NCBI GenBank assembly: GCA_030158535.1
Contig: JAOASV010000237.1
Span: forward strand, 1-6,915
Length of the DNA stretch: 6,915 bases
Direction: 5' to 3'
Source of the DNA: Sediminibacterium sp.
Lineage (GTDB): Bacteria > Bacteroidota > Bacteroidia > Chitinophagales > Chitinophagaceae
Below are positions 5,504 to 6,915 of the stretch, piece after piece. Each line of letters opens with the position of its first letter. The first letter of the stretch is position 1. Position numbers and translations under genes: made by a program. Below the pieces are notes generated by a model. The model searched no databases, was not told the origin of the DNA, and saw only the letters and a program-made list of their open reading frames with translations.

Positions 5504-6915
5504 AAAAGCAGTGATTATTGGTTCCGGTATTGCAGGACTTGCAGCTAGTATTAGGTTGGTGGCGCAGGGATACGAAGTGCATGTCTACGAAAAATCAGAT
5601 AAGCCCGGTGGTAAGCTTGGTTATTTTTCAGAAAAAGGATATCAGTTTGATACAGGCCCTAGTTTATTTACCCAGCCACATCAATTAGAGGCGTTACTTG
5701 CCTTAGTTGGCGAAAAATTATCTGATTATTTTACCTATCATAAAATGCCGGTATCCTGTCATTATTTTTATGAAGATGGTACTTTTATAGAGGCGTCTGC
5801 AGATCCTGATTTATTTGCAAAGGAAGCACATGAAAAAACGGGAGAGCCAGTAAGTAGTATCAAAAATTATTTAGCAGCTTCCGAAAAATTATATACCCGT
5901 ATTGGTCAAGTATTTTTAAATTATTCGTTGCATAAAATTTCTACGCTCTTTAAAATTCCGCTTTTATCGGCGTTAGGCGCATTTAAACTTCCTTATATTA
6001 CAAGGTCGATGCATAAGCACAATGAGCGGTCTTTTAAATCTAAAAAACTTGTGCAACTGTTTAACAGGTATGCTACCTATAATGGGAGCAACCCTTATGT
6101 GGCACCCAGTATGCTTACATTGATTGCGCATTTAGAGCACAACGAAGGGAGTTTTTATCCGTCAGGCGGTATGATTTCAATTACCAATACACTTGTAGCC
6201 GTAGCAAAAAAAATAGGGGTTCAATTTTATTTTAATTGTCCTGTTCAAAAAATTACCACAAAAAATAATCAAGTAACAGGTGTGGTGGTCAATGATGCAG
6301 CTATAGATGCAGATGTTGTTGTGAGTAACGCAGATGTTTATTTTACCTATCTAAATTTATTAGCAGCGCCTTCAAAAGCACAAAAAATTTTAGAACAAGA
6401 ACGCAGTAGTAGTGCCTTGATTTTTTATTGGGGCATCAAAAAAGAATTTCCGCAGTTAAGTTTGCACAATATTTTTTTTACAGAAAATTATGAAGCTGAG
6501 TTTGCGCATTTGTTTGACGTAAAAATTCCATTTACGGATCCTACAGTTTATATCAATATTACTTCTGTATGTGAGCCAGGTATTCAGGCGCCTGCTGGCA
6601 AGCAAAACTGGTTTGTGATGGTGAATGTGCCTGCCAATACAGGTCAGGACTGGGAAGCAATTACCGCCGCTGTAAAAAAAGAAGTGCTGGCAAAACTTGA
6701 ACGTATGCTGGGTGAACCGATTGAACCTTTAATTGAAACAGAAAAAATATTGGATCCATTATTAATTGAAGCCAACACGGCATCATATCAAGGGTCTTTG
6801 TATGGCACGAGTTCCAACGCACCCATGGCTGCATTTTTGAGGCATCCTAATTTTAGCAAACAGTATAACGGCCTCTACTTTGTGGGTGGCAGTGTGCACC
6901 CGGGTGGTGGTATTC
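5493..6915 (+). CDS. crtD: Second CrtI-family carotenoid desaturase, CrtD-like, 3' end beyond window
   Basis: The reading frame is open from the ATG at 5493 to the window end: 474 residues, probably lacking only some 15-25 at the C-terminus. The FAD-binding fold has A-V-I-I-G-S-G-I-A-G at 6-15, V-Y-E-K at 31-34, P-G-G-K at 38-41 and F-D-T-G-P-S at 52-57. Near the end are S-S-N-A-P-M-A-A-F-L-R-H-P-N and Y-F-V-G-G-S-V-H-P-G-G-G at 462-473. That V-H-P-G-G-G form is typical of CrtD-type 1-hydroxycarotenoid 3,4-desaturases and differs from the T-V-P-G-P-G of the crtI upstream, to which it is an obvious distant paralogue. It would add a 3,4 (or 3',4') double bond to an acyclic or monocyclic carotenoid, as in flexixanthin or saproxanthin-type pathways. 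It overlaps idi by 11 bp in a different frame. The exact substrate is uncertain; other CrtI-like desaturases or isomerases remain possible. Confidence 0.85.
   Translation, partial: MQPKKAVIIGSGIAGLAASIRLVAQGYEVHVYEKSDKPGGKLGYFSEKGYQFDTGPSLFTQPHQLEALLALVGEKLSDYFTYHKMPVSCHYFYEDGTFIEASADPDLFAKEAHEKTGEPVSSIKNYLAASEKLYTRIGQVFLNYSLHKISTLFKIPLLSALGAFKLPYITRSMHKHNERSFKSKKLVQLFNRYATYNGSNPYVAPSMLTLIAHLEHNEGSFYPSGGMISITNTLVAVAKKIGVQFYFNCPVQKITTKNNQVTGVVVNDAAIDADVVVSNADVYFTYLNLLAAPSKAQKILEQERSSSALIFYWGIKKEFPQLSLHNIFFTENYEAEFAHLFDVKIPFTDPTVYINITSVCEPGIQAPAGKQNWFVMVNVPANTGQDWEAITAAVKKEVLAKLERMLGEPIEPLIETEKILDPLLIEANTASYQGSLYGTSSNAPMAAFLRHPNFSKQYNGLYFVGGSVHPGGGI

Overview
The window looks like chromosomal DNA from a pigmented member of the Bacteroidota. 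The reasons are AT-rich genes, A-rich leaders without Shine-Dalgarno sequences, a good match to the Bacteroidota promoter (TTG, 19 bp, TAnnTTTG), and a carotenoid cluster of the type found in Sphingobacteria, Chitinophagia and Cytophagia. The protein sequences look most like Chitinophagaceae or a relative, but I hold that loosely.

Layout: all genes lie on the + strand. Positions 1-1038 hold the end of a dTDP-sugar operon: the 3' end of rfbC (dTDP-4-dehydrorhamnose 3,5-epimerase), then complete rfbA (glucose-1-phosphate thymidylyltransferase). Positions 1074-1955 encode a MerR-type regulator with a C-terminal cobalamin-binding module that keeps the W-x9-EH signature of CarH/LitR light sensors. 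A strong hairpin terminator follows at about 1988-2020. The short gap to 2103 holds a duplicated ~36-bp inverted-repeat element wrapped around a clear promoter. That promoter drives an ECF sigma factor (2104-2604) and then a tightly packed operon: crtI (2628-4121, TTG start), crtB (4118-4954), idi (4964-5503) and a second CrtI-family desaturase resembling CrtD (from 5493, cut by the window edge).

How it fits together: IDI balances IPP and DMAPP, CrtB condenses two GGPP into phytoene, CrtI desaturates phytoene to lycopene, and the CrtD-like enzyme probably adds a further 3,4-type desaturation to an acyclic or monocyclic carotenoid. GGPP synthase, cyclase, hydroxylase and hydratase genes are not in the window; some may lie downstream. 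The regulatory proposal, which is inference, is that the B12-binding MerR protein represses the sigma/crt promoter in the dark through the repeated TTTGTTTAA...TTAAACAAA elements, and that light releases it. An exact half-site just upstream of the merR gene suggests autoregulation. The arrangement parallels LitR-LitS of Streptomyces, where a B12 MerR protein controls an ECF sigma factor that turns on crt genes.

The operator-like repeats and the MerR-to-sigma-to-crt arrangement are the most noteworthy parts. The enzymes themselves are familiar families. I saw no RNA genes, mobile elements or CRISPR arrays.
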